NCBI GenBank assembly: GCA_016721435.1
Contig: JADKIC010000011.1
Coordinates: 44,928 to 108,927 of the forward strand
Direction: 5' to 3'
Origin: Bacteroidota bacterium
Lineage (GTDB): Bacteria; Bacteroidota; Bacteroidia; AKYH767-A; OLB10
DNA: 64,000 bases
Shown here: piece after piece, positions 1 through 11,025 of the stretch
Layout of the letters: each line of letters begins with the position of its first letter
Position numbering within the stretch: position 1 is the stretch's first letter
The notes under the pieces: generated by a model
Database searches by the model: none
Told to the model about the DNA's origin: nothing
The model's input: the letters and a program-made list of their open reading frames with translations, nothing else
Position numbers and translations under genes: made by a program

Positions 1-169
1 ATCATTAATACGATAAACCTGAACCTGACTTTATTCATGAACACCAAAATTAGTTGATAAAAACGCAGGTAAAACATCTTAACCATATATTAACTGCGGT
101 TAACAAGCCATTAACCACCGCACCTGAATTACAGACCTATGTTTGCCTTACTTAAAAATTATAAACATC

Positions 170-739
170 ATGAATCTATTCAACCCATTGTTATTGGGTC
201 TGGTGATGATAACATCACAGGCTCTTTCAGTAAACCCGGACTCAACCAGGAGGAGTACGGAAAAAATTACCATCCATATCACTAGGGAAAAAGACGGTAA
301 GAAAACCGTGATCGACACCAGCTTTTCTTCCGGTGGCGATAAAGAAATCGAAAAATTTATGCAGGATCATGATTTAGAAATGAGTATGTCAAAGGGCGAC
401 GGCAGAACAAAAGTGATGAAATGGAAGGACGAAGGCACCGGTAAAGAGAAGAAAATGGAAATCGTTATTGACGGACCGGAACCCCCATCGCCACCCCGAA
501 CCCCTCGTGCTCCCGGTGAACTATCTGACGAGGATGTGCAAGTTTTCTCGTATCAGTTTTCGGATGAGGACCATGAGATGGATATAAAGGAAATGAAAGA
601 GAAAATGGAAAGGGAATTTGAATTTACAAATAAGTCCGGTAAAGTCATGAGAATTATAGATTCAGATGACATGGATTCACGCAAGAAAAGAAAAAGTAAA
701 AAAATGAAGAAGCGAATTATCATCATTGAGGAAATTTAA
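170..739 (+). CDS. Hypothetical secreted, highly charged protein
   Basis: I do not recognise this family. The ATG at 170 is chosen over an in-frame TTG at 143 because it directly starts a signal-peptide-like segment of about 20 hydrophobic residues (MNLFNPLLLGLVMIT). The mature part, about 165 residues, is dominated by Lys, Glu and Asp. It has a Pro-rich patch in the middle (PEPPSPPRTPRAP), an acidic block after it, and a strongly basic C-terminus (KKRKSKKMKKR) followed by IIIIEEI. The composition suggests an extended, low-complexity periplasmic or secreted protein. It is followed by a terminator-like hairpin at 766-805, so it is probably monocistronic. Function unknown. Confidence 0.6.
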   Translation: MNLFNPLLLGLVMITSQALSVNPDSTRRSTEKITIHITREKDGKKTVIDTSFSSGGDKEIEKFMQDHDLEMSMSKGDGRTKVMKWKDEGTGKEKKMEIVIDGPEPPSPPRTPRAPGELSDEDVQVFSYQFSDEDHEMDIKEMKEKMEREFEFTNKSGKVMRIIDSDDMDSRKKRKSKKMKKRIIIIEEI

Positions 740-765
740 GCATCAATCGTGGAGTCAATGAATCC

Positions 766-805
766 GGCCCGATATACCAGTTAGAAATCAGAGGTATGCC
801 GGGCC
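766..805 (+). terminator. Rho-independent terminator-like hairpin
   Basis: Stem GGCCCGATATACC (766-778) pairs with GGTATGCCGGGCC (793-805) with one G-T type mismatch region, and is followed by TTTTA. It lies 27 bases after the charged secreted protein. Confidence 0.6.
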
Positions 806-864
806 TTTTATATACTTTAACACCGGAGTATTCATGCAAATAAAAGATTTCTATCTTTACCTTA

Positions 865-1825
865 TTGCGGCAACTGACTTCATATATAAAGGTATTCATT
901 CGATTTAGATTTCTTCAGATCGGAAGAGAATTAAAAGCAACAGGAATATTTATTTCTTTCCTGATCCTTGGTTCTTTACTCCTTTTAATGGTCAATTTAA
1001 CGGCATTGCTGGACCATCCGGAACATTCCATATACGTATTGCTTGCTTCTTTTATTCCTGTTTCAATTGTCGGTTTAAGGAAAGATTCCGTCTTTCTGAG
1101 AAAGTTCAGTGCACATTACAAGTTGATTATTTGTGCTGATTTGATTGTTTTTAGTTTGCCATTTCTTTTGTTGTTCATCCTGAAGTCCTGCTACCTTTAC
1201 ATTCCGATCCTTTTGTCAGTGATTTTGATGGTTGCCTATCGGCCGGTAGTATTTTCAACCCCTTCAGCCAAAGGCTTAAAATTGAAATTAATTTCATCTA
1301 TCAACTTTGAATGGCGGGCAGGGGTCAGGCAGCACCGCATTCTGCTCCTATTGCTCTATATTCTAAGTTTGGTGCTGCTTCCTTTTCCTATTGTTTCTTT
1401 AGCGGGCGTCTGGTTCTTGCATTTTGTTTTTATCTCTTTTTATCAATACAATGAACCGGCTTCTTTTATTGCCGTATATGGACGAAGCGGTAAGGAAATT
1501 CTTTTTTCGAAGATCAGAAAGGCATTGACCCTGCAAGCTATTTTTCAATTTCCGGTGATTATTTTATATGCTATTTTTCAGGAGGGCACATTGCTGATAC
1601 CGTTTGTGGTTTTTTCTCCTGCTTCAGATGAGCATGGCATTTGCAATCATTGCCAAATATGCTTTCTATCATCCTGACTCCCCGGCAGGGCCCTCTCAAT
1701 TCTATCAATATTTATCTTTTCTCAGTTTCTTGATTCCTTTTCTTGTACCCATTCCTCTTCTATTAAGTCTTATCTGGTTCCGCCGGGCCTCTATAAATCT
1801 CAATAAGTATGTTGCTGGCTATTAA
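865..1825 (+). CDS. ABC transporter permease-like membrane protein (frame broken near its end)
   Basis: A polytopic membrane protein with six or more hydrophobic segments. It overlaps the start of an ABC ATPase gene by 17 bases, so it is most simply the membrane partner of that exporter. The start is uncertain: TTG at 865 is the first in-frame candidate, with no in-frame ATG before the first membrane segment. The reading frame changes at the T6 run 1610-1615. Removing one T joins ...FVVF to LLLQMSMAFAII and carries the protein through its last two membrane segments to the stop at 1825. Without this it would end at 1677 in a hydrophilic, out-of-character tail. Substrate unknown. Confidence 0.65.
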
Positions 1826-2531
1826 AAATCTGAATTTTAATTACGGAAAGTTAAAAGTGCTTTCAGAGGTAAATATTAACCTGCCCAAAGGTGAAATCCA
1901 TGGATTGGTGGGTGTTAACGGATCCGGAAAGACTACTCTTTTGAGATTGATCACAGGATTACTTTCTCCTTTAAGCGGAGAAATACTATGGGATCAGAGA
2001 CGTATTGGTGTAAATGATATTATTTACATGGAGTCCAATTTATTTTTTTACCCAAACATGACCGGTCGGGATTATATCGATTTCTTTTCTGCCAATAACA
2101 GGAATTTCAGGCTGAAAGACTGGAATGATATTTTTCAATTGCCCTTGGATGCATTTATTGATTCCTACAGCTCCGGCATGCAACGAAAACTCTCAATTCT
2201 GGGCGTATTGGCCTTGGACAGACCACTCCTCTTACTGGATGAACCTTTTAATGCACTGGATTTGGAGTCTGTAGAACTCCTTAAAAAATTAATACTGGTG
2301 CTAAAGGAAAAGGGTAAAACCATCCTACTTACCTCCCACGTATTGGAAACACTTACCGGAACCTGCGATGTCATTCATTATTTAAATGCAGGAACTATAA
2401 GAAATTCTTTTACTAAGAATAGGTATGATAAATTGCAAGAGGAAATCAGTACCTTCACTACAGCGAAATACAGTGAAAGTATTAAGAATGCAATGAGAAA
2501 TAACGATGATATAAATTCACATCATGAATAA
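1809..2531 (+). CDS. ABC transporter ATP-binding protein
   Basis: A 240-residue ABC ATPase. Visible motifs are the Walker A GVNGSGKTT (residues 35-43), a signature region YSSGMQRKLS, and Walker B LLLLDEPFNALD. A switch-histidine region (TSHVLE) follows. The ATG at 1809 lies inside the last codons of the permease gene, so the two are probably translationally coupled. The organisation (one membrane subunit, one short ATPase with SSGM-type signature) resembles CcmA-like drug/antibiotic or lipid export pairs of the ABC-2 group. The substrate cannot be read from the sequence. Confidence 0.85.
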   Translation: MLLAIKNLNFNYGKLKVLSEVNINLPKGEIHGLVGVNGSGKTTLLRLITGLLSPLSGEILWDQRRIGVNDIIYMESNLFFYPNMTGRDYIDFFSANNRNFRLKDWNDIFQLPLDAFIDSYSSGMQRKLSILGVLALDRPLLLLDEPFNALDLESVELLKKLILVLKEKGKTILLTSHVLETLTGTCDVIHYLNAGTIRNSFTKNRYDKLQEEISTFTTAKYSESIKNAMRNNDDINSHHE

Positions 2532-2570
2532 ACTTGCATAACGTAAATAATGATAACAGCTTCTAATTTT

Positions 2571-3457
2571 CTACCGGATGAAAAAAATCAGGAGTTGAAT
2601 TTTCTCTTCAATTAAGAATCGTCTTTCTTTCAACTCATAAGCATTCCCCTTAGTCATTACATGGACAACCAGGTTTTCAATACTTATAGGAGAACCCTCT
2701 GTAAGATCCGCAATGTTGGAATGTCTGATGCCGTGCCCATCTACAATGATCACTAATCCCGAACCGATAGCTTCCAAATGGTTATTGTTTTTTATCAATA
2801 CACCGGTATCTTCTCCTAATCCGATTCCAATACAGGAAGGATTTGAAGCAACCGCTTGTGCCAAGCGACCAAAGCGTCCACGTTTATCGAAATGAGAGTC
2901 AATGATGACATCCTTTATAAAAGCAAGACCGGTAGTAATTTTTACTTCGCCTTTAATGAGAGCCCCTGCACTGGAGCCCTGATAAATCATCGTATTACTC
3001 ATGGCCATTGCTCCCGCGCTGGTCCCGGCGATAATAAAATCTTCTTCCTGCAAGCGTTGATGAAGCACAGCAAGGATTTCAGTCCCACCAAAAATCGTAC
3101 TCAGACGCAATTGATTTCCTCCAGTCATCATTACGGCTTCACAGCTTTTTATCCGTTCTACAAATTCAGGGTTCTGTGCATCCGACCGATCGCGGATATG
3201 CATGATTTTTATATTGGTACATCCAATTTTACCGAAGGCATGCAAATAATTTTCGCCTACTTCCTGAGGTATACTGGAGGCAGTCGTAATGACTTCAATA
3301 TGAGCATCTTTTAAGCTTTTACACTCATGAACTATTCGAGATAGTATTTGAAGTTCAAAAAAATTGAGATTGTTTTTTTGCTGAAAATTTGGTTCCGGCT
3401 CTGTCCCTTTATCTTCGTTCCCCCAATGGCTATTAATTTTCCCTTAATTATCGGCAT
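2571..3457 (-). CDS. cphB: Cyanophycinase (peptidase S51), one frame break
   Basis: Cyanophycinase hydrolyses the storage polymer cyanophycin (multi-L-arginyl-poly-L-aspartate) to beta-Asp-Arg dipeptides. After repair the protein is 295 residues, the usual family length. The N-terminus reads MPIIKGKLIAIGG then NEDKG, the characteristic opening. The nucleophile motif GTSAGA has Ser at about residue 147. A MTGGNQ segment and a C-terminal region with SHFDKRGR and GLGEDTGV also fit the family. The frame is broken at the C5 run 3420-3424 (plus strand): one more base restores IGGNEDKG. ATG at 3457 is chosen because it gives this motif and lies 15 bases below a good promoter -7 element. The gene is divergent from cphA and shares its 159-base intergenic region. 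Confidence 0.88.
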
Positions 3458-3472
3458 AATGGTATTTAAATT

Positions 3473-3504
3473 CAAAGGTACGGACTTGAATATATTTGAT
3501 GCAA
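3473..3504 (-). promoter_or_regulatory. Bacteroidota-type promoter of cphB
   Basis: On the minus strand TACCTTTG (3473-3480) matches the -7 consensus TAnnTTTG. A TTG (3502-3504) lies 21 bases upstream, the expected position of the -33 element. The -7 element ends about 15 bases before the cphB ATG at 3457. On the plus strand the same region holds TATATTTG (3491-3498), a possible -7 for cphA, but without a clear -33. Confidence 0.6.
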
Positions 3505-3616
3505 GTCGCCTTCATTTGGATGAATACGAAACTATTCTTATTTTCATCGGGCGGAGTGACCTGCTGCCTATGGTTTATCAACAGGTCGGATATTAAAACT
3601 TTATGCAAAAAATACT

Positions 3617-6291
3617 ATGAAAATACGTGAGATCAGGGCAATGCGAGGCCCTAACTACTGGTCGATTCGACGCCATTTCTTGATAGTGATGAAACTTGAT
3701 CTGGAAGAAATGGAGGAGCGCCCGTCAAATTTGATTGAAGGATTCTCAGAACGGCTGGAAAAAATGTTTCCTACTATGTATGAACATGAGTGTTCGGAAG
3801 GACATCCGGGAGGCTTTTTTAAGCGTGTTGCGGATGGAACCTGGATGGGACATGTAGTTGAGCATATTGCACTCGAAATCCAAACACTTGCCGGAATGGA
3901 TGTGGGGTTTGGCCGAACAAGATCTACTTCCGAGCCGGGCGTTTATAACGTGGTTTTTACTTACATGGAAGAAAAAGTGGGCATTTATGCAGCAAAGGCC
4001 GCAGTTCGTATAGTCGAGGCGTTAGTGGAAGGCAAAGACTATCCGCTTGAAGACGATATTCAAAAGATGCGCGAATTGCGTGAAGATGAGCGACTGGGTC
4101 CGAGTACAGGTTCTATTGTAGAAGAAGCAGCTGCAAGGGGAATTCCATGGATTCGTCTGAACCGGCATTCCCTTGTGATGCTGGGCTATGGTGTCAATCA
4201 AAAGAGAATTCAGGCCACTATTACCAGTCAGACCGGGAGTATTGCGGTAGAAATTGCCTGTGATAAAGAAGAGACCAAGAATCTACTGGAAGCGGCAAAT
4301 ATTCCTGTACCAAAAGGTCGTATCATTTATGATGAGGAAGATTTGGAGAATGCAATAGTTTCGATTGGCTTTCCGATGGTCATAAAACCGGTGAACGGGA
4401 ATCATGGTCGTGGAGCAACTATTAATATCCGATCAAAAGAAGATGCCATTGAGGCCTTAGGATTAGCGAAGAAAATTTCCCGGGCTGTAATTTGTGAAAA
4501 GTACATTACCGGATTTGATCACCGCGTATTAGTCATCGATTACAAATTTGTAGCAGCAGCTAAAAGAACTCCGGCGATGGTGAAGGGTGACGGCAAACTT
4601 AATATCCAACAACTCATCGATGAGGTAAACAAAGATCCGCGTCGGGGTTATGGTCATGAAAAGGTGCTCACTGCAATCAAAGTAGATGAGATGACCAATA
4701 ATATCTTACTCGAGAAGGGACTGACGTTGGAAAGTGTATTGCCTGCAGGGGAAATTTTATATCTTAAATCAACTGCAAATATTTCTACCGGAGGCACTGC
4801 AACGGATATTAGTGATCATGTTCATCCGCACAATATTTTTATGGCGGAACGAATTGCACGGATTATCGGCCTCGATATTTGCGGTATCGATATTATGGCA
4901 GATGATCTTGGCTTACCCATTTCAGAGACGGGAGGCGCAATTCTTGAAGTAAATGCTGCACCCGGTTTCCGTATGCATCTTGCCCCGACAGAAGGTCTCC
5001 CTCGCAATGTGGCCGAACCGGTGATCAATATGCTGTTTCCGCCCGGTGCTCCCTTAAAATACCCATTGTTGCTGTTACCGGAACCAATGGAAAACCACCA
5101 CTACCCGACTCATGGCGCATATCGCGAAAACGGCGGGATATAAAGTTGGATTTACAACTACCGATGGTATTTACATCCAGAATATCATGATGCAACGCGG
5201 AGATTGTACAGGTCCGCAAAGTGCTGAATTTGTTTTAAAGGATCCTACTGTTGATTTTGCTGTTCTTGAAACTGCCAGAGGGGGATACTCAGAGCAGGTT
5301 TGGGATTTCATCAATGCGATATCGGTATTGTTACGAATGTCGCAGCGGATCATCTTGGATTGAAAGATATCAATTCCCTGGAAGATATGGCCCGGGTGAA
5401 ATCCATCGTTCCGGAAGCGGTGATGCCCGGTGGTTATGCTATCCTGAACGCCGATGATGAATTGGTGTATGGAATGGCGAAAGGTTTGCAATGTAATGTT
5501 GCTTATTTTTCAATGGATGAGAAAAACCCGCTAATAGAAGAACATTGTGAGAAAGGTGGACTAGCGGCCATTGCCGAGAATGGATTTATCACTATCTGTA
5601 AAGGCACCTGGAAAATCAGAGTGGAGAAAATTGTAAATATACCCCTCACCTTCCGCGGAAAAGCTGCCTTTATGATTCAGAATATTTTACCGGCAGTGCT
5701 TACCGGCTTTATTCGGAATTTTAAAATAGAAGATATTCGTCTCGCTCTGGAAACATTTATTCCATCACCGGTTCAAACGCCGGGTCGTATGAATATGTTT
5801 GAATTCAGGAAGTTTAATGTGATGGTGGATTATGCTCATAATCCTGCCGGATTTCAGGCGATTTCCAAGTTCATCGAGAAGATTGAAGCAAAACCCAAGA
5901 TTGGAATTATTGCAGGTGTTGGTGATCGCAGAGATGAGGATATTATCGCGCTGGGTACGCTCGCCGCTAAAATGTTTGATGAAATTATAGTGCGCCAGGA
6001 CCGCAATTTGAGAGGAAGATCAGAGCGTGAAATTATTGACCTGATGCTTCAGGGAGTACATAAGATTGACGTGAATAAAAAGTATACTGTAATACCCAGT
6101 GAGCCTGAAGCGATTGATTATGCATTCAAGAATGCAAAAAGGGTTCATTCATTGTTATCTGCAGTGATGTCGTTCCGGATGCGCTGGAGCAGGTCATGAA
6201 GTATAAAGAGGAAGAAGATAAATTTGAGCTGAAGTCTGATGATATTCCGAATCAGCATGAACAGGTAAAATCAGGAATCACCGCCGGTTAA
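3617..6291 (+). CDS. cphA: Cyanophycin synthetase (four frame breaks)
   Basis: CphA polymerises Asp and Arg into cyanophycin using two ATP-dependent steps. Repaired length is about 892 residues, normal for the family. The N-terminal domain (to about residue 210) is followed by an ATP-grasp domain (VPKGRII ... MVIKPVNGNHGRGATINI), then a Mur-ligase-like domain with P-loop GTNGKTTT near residue 490, LETARGG, NVAADHLGL and DYAHNPAG. Four single-base losses are inferred: A4 at 5056-5059, A4 at 5091-5094, G5 at 5280-5284 and A5 at 6136-6140. Each restores a conserved motif (for example GTNGKTTTTRL and ETARGGILRAGLGFHQC). The C-terminus after the last break runs to TAA at 6289-6291. It is divergent from cphB, so synthesis and breakdown enzymes sit together. 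With this error density across the window I regard it as probably intact in the cell. Confidence 0.9.
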
Positions 6292-6301
6292 TTGATAACA
6301 G

Positions 6302-7332
6302 TTGGATAGTATTACTCAATTTGTACTTGGTGCTGCTTTAGGAGAATTAGTTGCAGGGAAGAAAGCCGGAAACAAAGCCTTATTTTGGGGCGGTGTTGCC
6401 GGCACTATACCCGATCTGGATATTGTTTTTAGCCCCTTATTTACTGAACTCGAGAATCTTTCGGTTCATCGGGGCTTTAGTCATAGCTTGGTATTTGGAT
6501 TTCTTGCTGCCCCTGTTTTTGGCTGGCTATTGAGCAAAATGTATCGAAAACCATCGGCGATGGTTGTAAAGGATTGGGTGAAGCTTTTTTTCTGGGGTAT
6601 TTTTACGCATCCCCTACTCGATGCATTTACACTCTATGGTACCCAGCTGTTTTTACCTTTTAGTAACTACAGAGTGGCATTGAATACTATTTCAATTGTT
6701 GATCCCGGCTATACCCTACCCTTACTCTTAAGTATGATTTTGGTGATGGTTTTTCGACGCAGGAAACCCGACCTTTCATTTGCGATCAATAAAGCCGGTT
6801 TGGTGTTAAGTACCGGGTATCTGATATTGACGATCTTCAATAAATGGTATGTGGAACGGATTTTTTCAGCAGCTTTAAATGAACAGCGAATAACCGTTGA
6901 CAATAGCCTTTCTAATCCTGTTTTGTTTAGTAATTTGTTATGGTACTGTGTGGCCAGAAATGATTCTACTTGCTTTATCGGCTATTATTCCTTGTTGCAG
7001 AAAAGCAAAACGGTGCGTTTTGAATCGTATCAGAGGAATACATATTTAATGCATGTTATAAAAGATAAGGAAGGGTTGGAAAAACTGAAGTGGTTCAGTA
7101 AGAATTTTTACGTTGCAGAAATGAAGAATGACACCCTTTGCTTTTACGATGTGCGGTTTGGTAAAACGGACTTGTTTTCCAAAGAAGATAATGAGAAGAC
7201 TTTTGTCTTTATTTTAAAATCCCCAAGCCGGAGAATCACCCCCTGATGATTCAACAGTACATATCCAGAGAAGACATGAATTTTAGTGAATTTATGGATC
7301 AACTGTTCCGGAGAATTAAAAGTGAGCATTAA
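6302..7332 (+). CDS. Membrane-bound metal-dependent hydrolase, YdjM/DUF457-like (one frame break)
   Basis: The opening (DSITQFVLGAALGE) followed by IPDLDI and HRGFSHS is the signature of the LexA-binding/YdjM inner-membrane hydrolase family, which carries conserved His and Asp residues and several membrane helices. Four or five hydrophobic segments lie in the first 190 residues; the rest is soluble. The start is TTG at 6302, 11 bases after the cphA stop, so it may be co-transcribed with cphA. The frame breaks at the A4 run 7216-7219. One more A replaces a premature stop at 7246 with a sensible tail (IPKPENHPLM ... RRIKSEH) ending at 7332. The biochemical role is not established for this family. 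Confidence 0.75.
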
Positions 7333-7441
7333 GGAATCGTCACATTAGTTCATTTCGTCGATAGTTTCTTTCGCTTCAGCTAAAAAATAATGTAGATTGT
7401 TAATAGCATGTTAATTTTAGAATCGGTATTAATTGTTAGAA

Positions 7442-7449
7442 TACTTTTG
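7442..7449 (+). promoter_or_regulatory. Promoter -7 element upstream of the DUF5916 gene
   Basis: TACTTTTG matches TAnnTTTG and lies 16 bases before the ATG at 7466. A T-rich TTTTA at 7415-7419 sits at about the right distance for a degenerate -33 element. Confidence 0.45.
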
Positions 7450-7465
7450 ATACCAACTATTCCGC

Positions 7466-9948
7466 ATGAAGCCTCTCCTCTTTGTTTTCATTCTATTGTT
7501 TTCTTTAACTTCTCTCCACGGAAAGGTAGATATTCCTGATACCCTTAGATCCATTCATGCAGTAAGGATTATTAATGCCCCTAAGATAGATGGGAGATTA
7601 AATGAACAGGAATGGCTATTGGCAGAGGAGAGCAGTGATTTTATTCAAAGTCGTCCGGAAGAAGGAAAACCATCTACTCAAAAAACTGTAGTTAAAATAC
7701 TTTATACCGATTTTGCCATTTACGTAGGTGCCTGGTGTTATGATTCCCAAGCCGATAGTATTTTTAGGCAGTTGGGTCAAAGAGATGAGCCGGAATTGAA
7801 TGCCGATAACTTTTATTTCAAAGTTGACCCTTACAATAATCAGCAGGATGCTTATCAATTCGGAGTTTATGCTTCAGGTGTTCAATTGGACTCTAAATTC
7901 AGTGATTTTACTTTTGATGCCGTTTGGAATTCAGAGGTGAGTAGCGATGCGAAAGGCTGGTATGTGGAAATGGAAATACCCTATTCAGCATTTCGTTTTC
8001 CCGCTATGGAAGTTCAGGAATGGGGAGTGCAGTTTACCCGGAATGTCAGACGAAGGAGAGAATTTCAGATGTGGGCTTATGTGCCCTCCGTTGCAACGAA
8101 TGCCCAGCTCTATTGGGGACATCTAGAGGCGTGAAAAATGTAAAGACCCCATTGCGACTGTCTATGGTTCCCTATCTGGCATTGAGCTATGAACATAATC
8201 CGCTTTTTAATGAAGATGGAAGTTATAGTTACTCTGATCTTAGTTCCTATAGCTTAGGAGCTGATGTTAAGTATGGTATAGACGATAGATTTACATTGGA
8301 CATGACGCTTTTGCCTGATTTCGGCCAAGTTCAATCGGATCGTATTGTGAAAAATCTGAGTTACAGGGAAGTTGTTTACGACGAGAACCGCCCGTTTTTT
8401 AAAGAAGCCATTGAGCTTTTCAGTAAAGGAAATTTATTTTATTCCAGACGGATAGGTAAAACGCCCTCCGGATTTTATTCGGTTTTTGATGAAGTGATGG
8501 AGGATGAAACATTGAGTGAAAATCCCTCTCAGGTAAAATTACTCAACGCATTAAAAGTTTCAGGTAGAACCGATAAGGGCCTGGGCGTAGGTTTTTTCAA
8601 TGCGATCACGGATAATGCGTATGCCACTATTAAAAAGTCGGATGGTAGTCATAGAAGGGTGCTCACGGAGCCCTTTACAAATTATAACATCATAGTATTG
8701 GATCAGCAGTTTAAGAACAATTCAAATATTTATTTTATTAACGCGAGTACTATTCGCAAAGAAAAATTTGATGATTCCAATGTAAGCGGTGCCGGGGCAA
8801 AAATCAGCAATAAAAAGAACAATTTCTCAGCCGGAGGTGAAGGTGTTATTACGCAGCGGTTCTCCGAGAATGCGGCGTTGGAAGGCAATGTTTTTAATAA
8901 CAGTATAGGATACAAATACAGTATCGGTGCCGAAAAGCTGGGTGGCAATTTTATGTATGGGTCTTATAGAAATGTTACAAGCCCTGATTATAATGCTACG
9001 GATCTGGGGTACTTCAGGGTAGCAGGACAGAATAATACAGAAGGCTTTTTCAGGTTTAATTTGTACAAGCCCTGGAAGTTTATAAGAGAGTCTTACAACA
9101 ATTTGAACGTATTCATTACTGATGATTTTAAAACCGGGAAAATTGGTGACAATAGCATTTCAATAGATCTTTTTGCCAATCTCTTAAGCTGGAATGCGGT
9201 TTTTGCAGGGGCCGGGGCTCAACTATTCAGGCCGTATGATTTTTTTTAAGCACGCACAGACGGACAGGTTTTTAGAGGACTCCGGTATTATTATACCTAC
9301 GCCGGAGTCAGCACAGATTATAGGAAGAAGCTGGCTATAGATTATAGTTTTAACCTTTCTAATTTCATTGATGAATTTACCTGGTTTGGTTATAACAATC
9401 AACTGAGTCTTCGATTCCGTCCAAATGATAAGTTCTTCCTTACCTATAAATTGGTGTATAATTACGACCCGTTTAATGTAGGTTACGCTGCCCATGATGA
9501 GGAAGGCAAACCGCTCATTGGAGGCCGAAGATTAGACACATGGGAGAACAGTTTTAAAGGAAGTTATATTTTTAAAAATAATATGTGGCTGACCTTAATT
9601 GCACGACACTATTGGATTACCGGCGATTATAAAAAGTATTTTTCATTGGATCAGGAGGGCGAAATGATAGAAAACAGCTTGTTTACCGGGAATAGTAATT
9701 TCAATTTTAATGTGATGAATATTGATATTATCTATGAATGGCGATTTGCACCCGGAAGTATTTTAAATATTATTTATAAAAATGGTTTGTCGAATGAAAC
9801 GCAAGTGATCAATCATCAATTTGGTGATAATTTTAGCAGAGTGATTAATGACCCTCAATCGAGAACAATAGCAATTAAAGTTTTGTATTTTCTCGATTAC
9901 TTGAAAATACATGGAAAATGGGCCGCAGGTATCATAAATCAGCATTAG
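7466..9948 (+). CDS. DUF5916 outer-membrane protein with family 9 carbohydrate-binding-like N-terminus (one frame break, one in-frame stop)
   Basis: The signal peptide (MKPLLFVFILLFSLTSLHG) is followed by a CBM9-like beta-sandwich (IDGRLNEQEW ... ADNFYFKVDP ... GWYVEMEIPYSAFRF). A DUF5916 barrel-like domain then begins with a typical DFGQVQSD and ENRPFFKE. These Bacteroidota proteins are thought to sit in the outer membrane; function is unknown. Two interruptions exist. One base is missing at G2 8128-8129 (GHLEA-stop becomes GHLEGVKNVK). In addition TAA at 9247-9249 interrupts a continuous frame (PYDFF-stop-ARTDGQVFRG), where GAA (Glu) would fit; it abuts a run of eight T. After the stop the frame stays open to 9948. 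Repaired length is about 827 residues, normal for the family. Probably intact in the organism. Confidence 0.75.
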
Positions 9949-10141
9949 AAAAAGCTACTTCTTTTACGCGCCCTTCTCATCGTTTTGCAAAAAAGGGCCT
10001 TTAGTTCCCGGAAAAAAATAAAAATTTGATTTTATTCTTCCTTGTTTAATTGGTGAAGGTATGGGAATCGAATTTTCAGGAAACTGAATTAGAAATTTTT
10101 TGTACATTTATTGTCGTAGAATGGGTAGAAAAGCAATCGGC

Positions 10142-10981
10142 ATGAACAAAAGCTTTATTTCAATAGTATTCCTGCTATTTTCATTTCCCTTGATAGCACA
10201 ACAAGCAATGGTGGCAGAGAAATCCCTTCTTTTGAAAACAGGTCTTTTCGCTACAAGCTACACCAGTGTTTTTGATAATGACGGCGAACGTAAAATTACT
10301 CCTTCCGTTTTGCATTCGGGTTTCTATGTTAATGCAGAAGCAGGTATTCATAAACACTGGAGTGTTTTGGTGAATGCTCCACTGTTAATATATAATCATG
10401 TGGAAGCTGCGTCAGAACCGGGTGGGATAAGCACAAGCACTTCGATTTCCCGTCCGGGTGATATGGAAATGGGTTTAAAGTTTGGCTTTTCACGAAATGA
10501 TGCCTGGTCAGCATGCTTCGCATTAGTCCAAAGCCTTGCAACCGGTTATCGGGATAAAAAGACAAATTTGAATACAGGATTTGCAGATTATTATACACAG
10601 GCTTTTTTTAATGTGAAATACCATCGCTCTACGAAATGGTCAGCACAGACGTATATGGGCTTTACCAATAAAAATCAATATTTCGGTGATGAATTTATGG
10701 CAGGAATAACGTTGACCGTTCTCATTCATAAACACCTACTCATTGATTGGAATATGAATGGCATTTTCCCTCTCGAAAATGCTAGTGAACAACCGAATTT
10801 ATATTTGCTGGGACTTTATCACAATAACCGCGGACTATTAAATACCGGCTATGAAATCACCTATTGGCTGAATAATAAGATGGGAGTATTCACTTCCGGG
10901 TGTATTCCTGTAAAAGGTCAATACCTATACGCAAGTCCAACGATGGGGCTGGGTTTAAAATTGAATTTTAATAAATCGTAA
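10142..10981 (+). CDS. Putative outer-membrane beta-barrel protein
   Basis: A 279-residue protein with a clear signal peptide (MNKSFISIVFLLFSFPLIAQQ); ATG 10142 is preferred to the upstream in-frame TTG or ATG codons, which would put a charged extension before it. The mature part has many alternating beta-strand-like segments and ends in a Phe-containing strand (GLGLKLNFNKS), as outer-membrane barrels often do. It resembles the MetA-pathway/phenol-degradation transporter-like barrels in layout, but I cannot assign a substrate. It stands alone between two unrelated genes. Confidence 0.6.
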   Translation: MNKSFISIVFLLFSFPLIAQQAMVAEKSLLLKTGLFATSYTSVFDNDGERKITPSVLHSGFYVNAEAGIHKHWSVLVNAPLLIYNHVEAASEPGGISTSTSISRPGDMEMGLKFGFSRNDAWSACFALVQSLATGYRDKKTNLNTGFADYYTQAFFNVKYHRSTKWSAQTYMGFTNKNQYFGDEFMAGITLTVLIHKHLLIDWNMNGIFPLENASEQPNLYLLGLYHNNRGLLNTGYEITYWLNNKMGVFTSGCIPVKGQYLYASPTMGLGLKLNFNKS

Positions 10982-11025
10982 AAAATTGGTAAAGTAATTT
11001 TGTTCTGAATCTATTAAACGAATCT

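Noticed and set aside
2856..3314. A 152-residue plus-strand reading frame
   Set aside because: Lies antisense to cyanophycinase, which carries all family motifs.
5056..6140. Programmed frameshifting in cphA
   Set aside because: Four breaks in one gene and dozens across the window at plain homopolymers, without a shared slippery site plus structure, fit sequence error.
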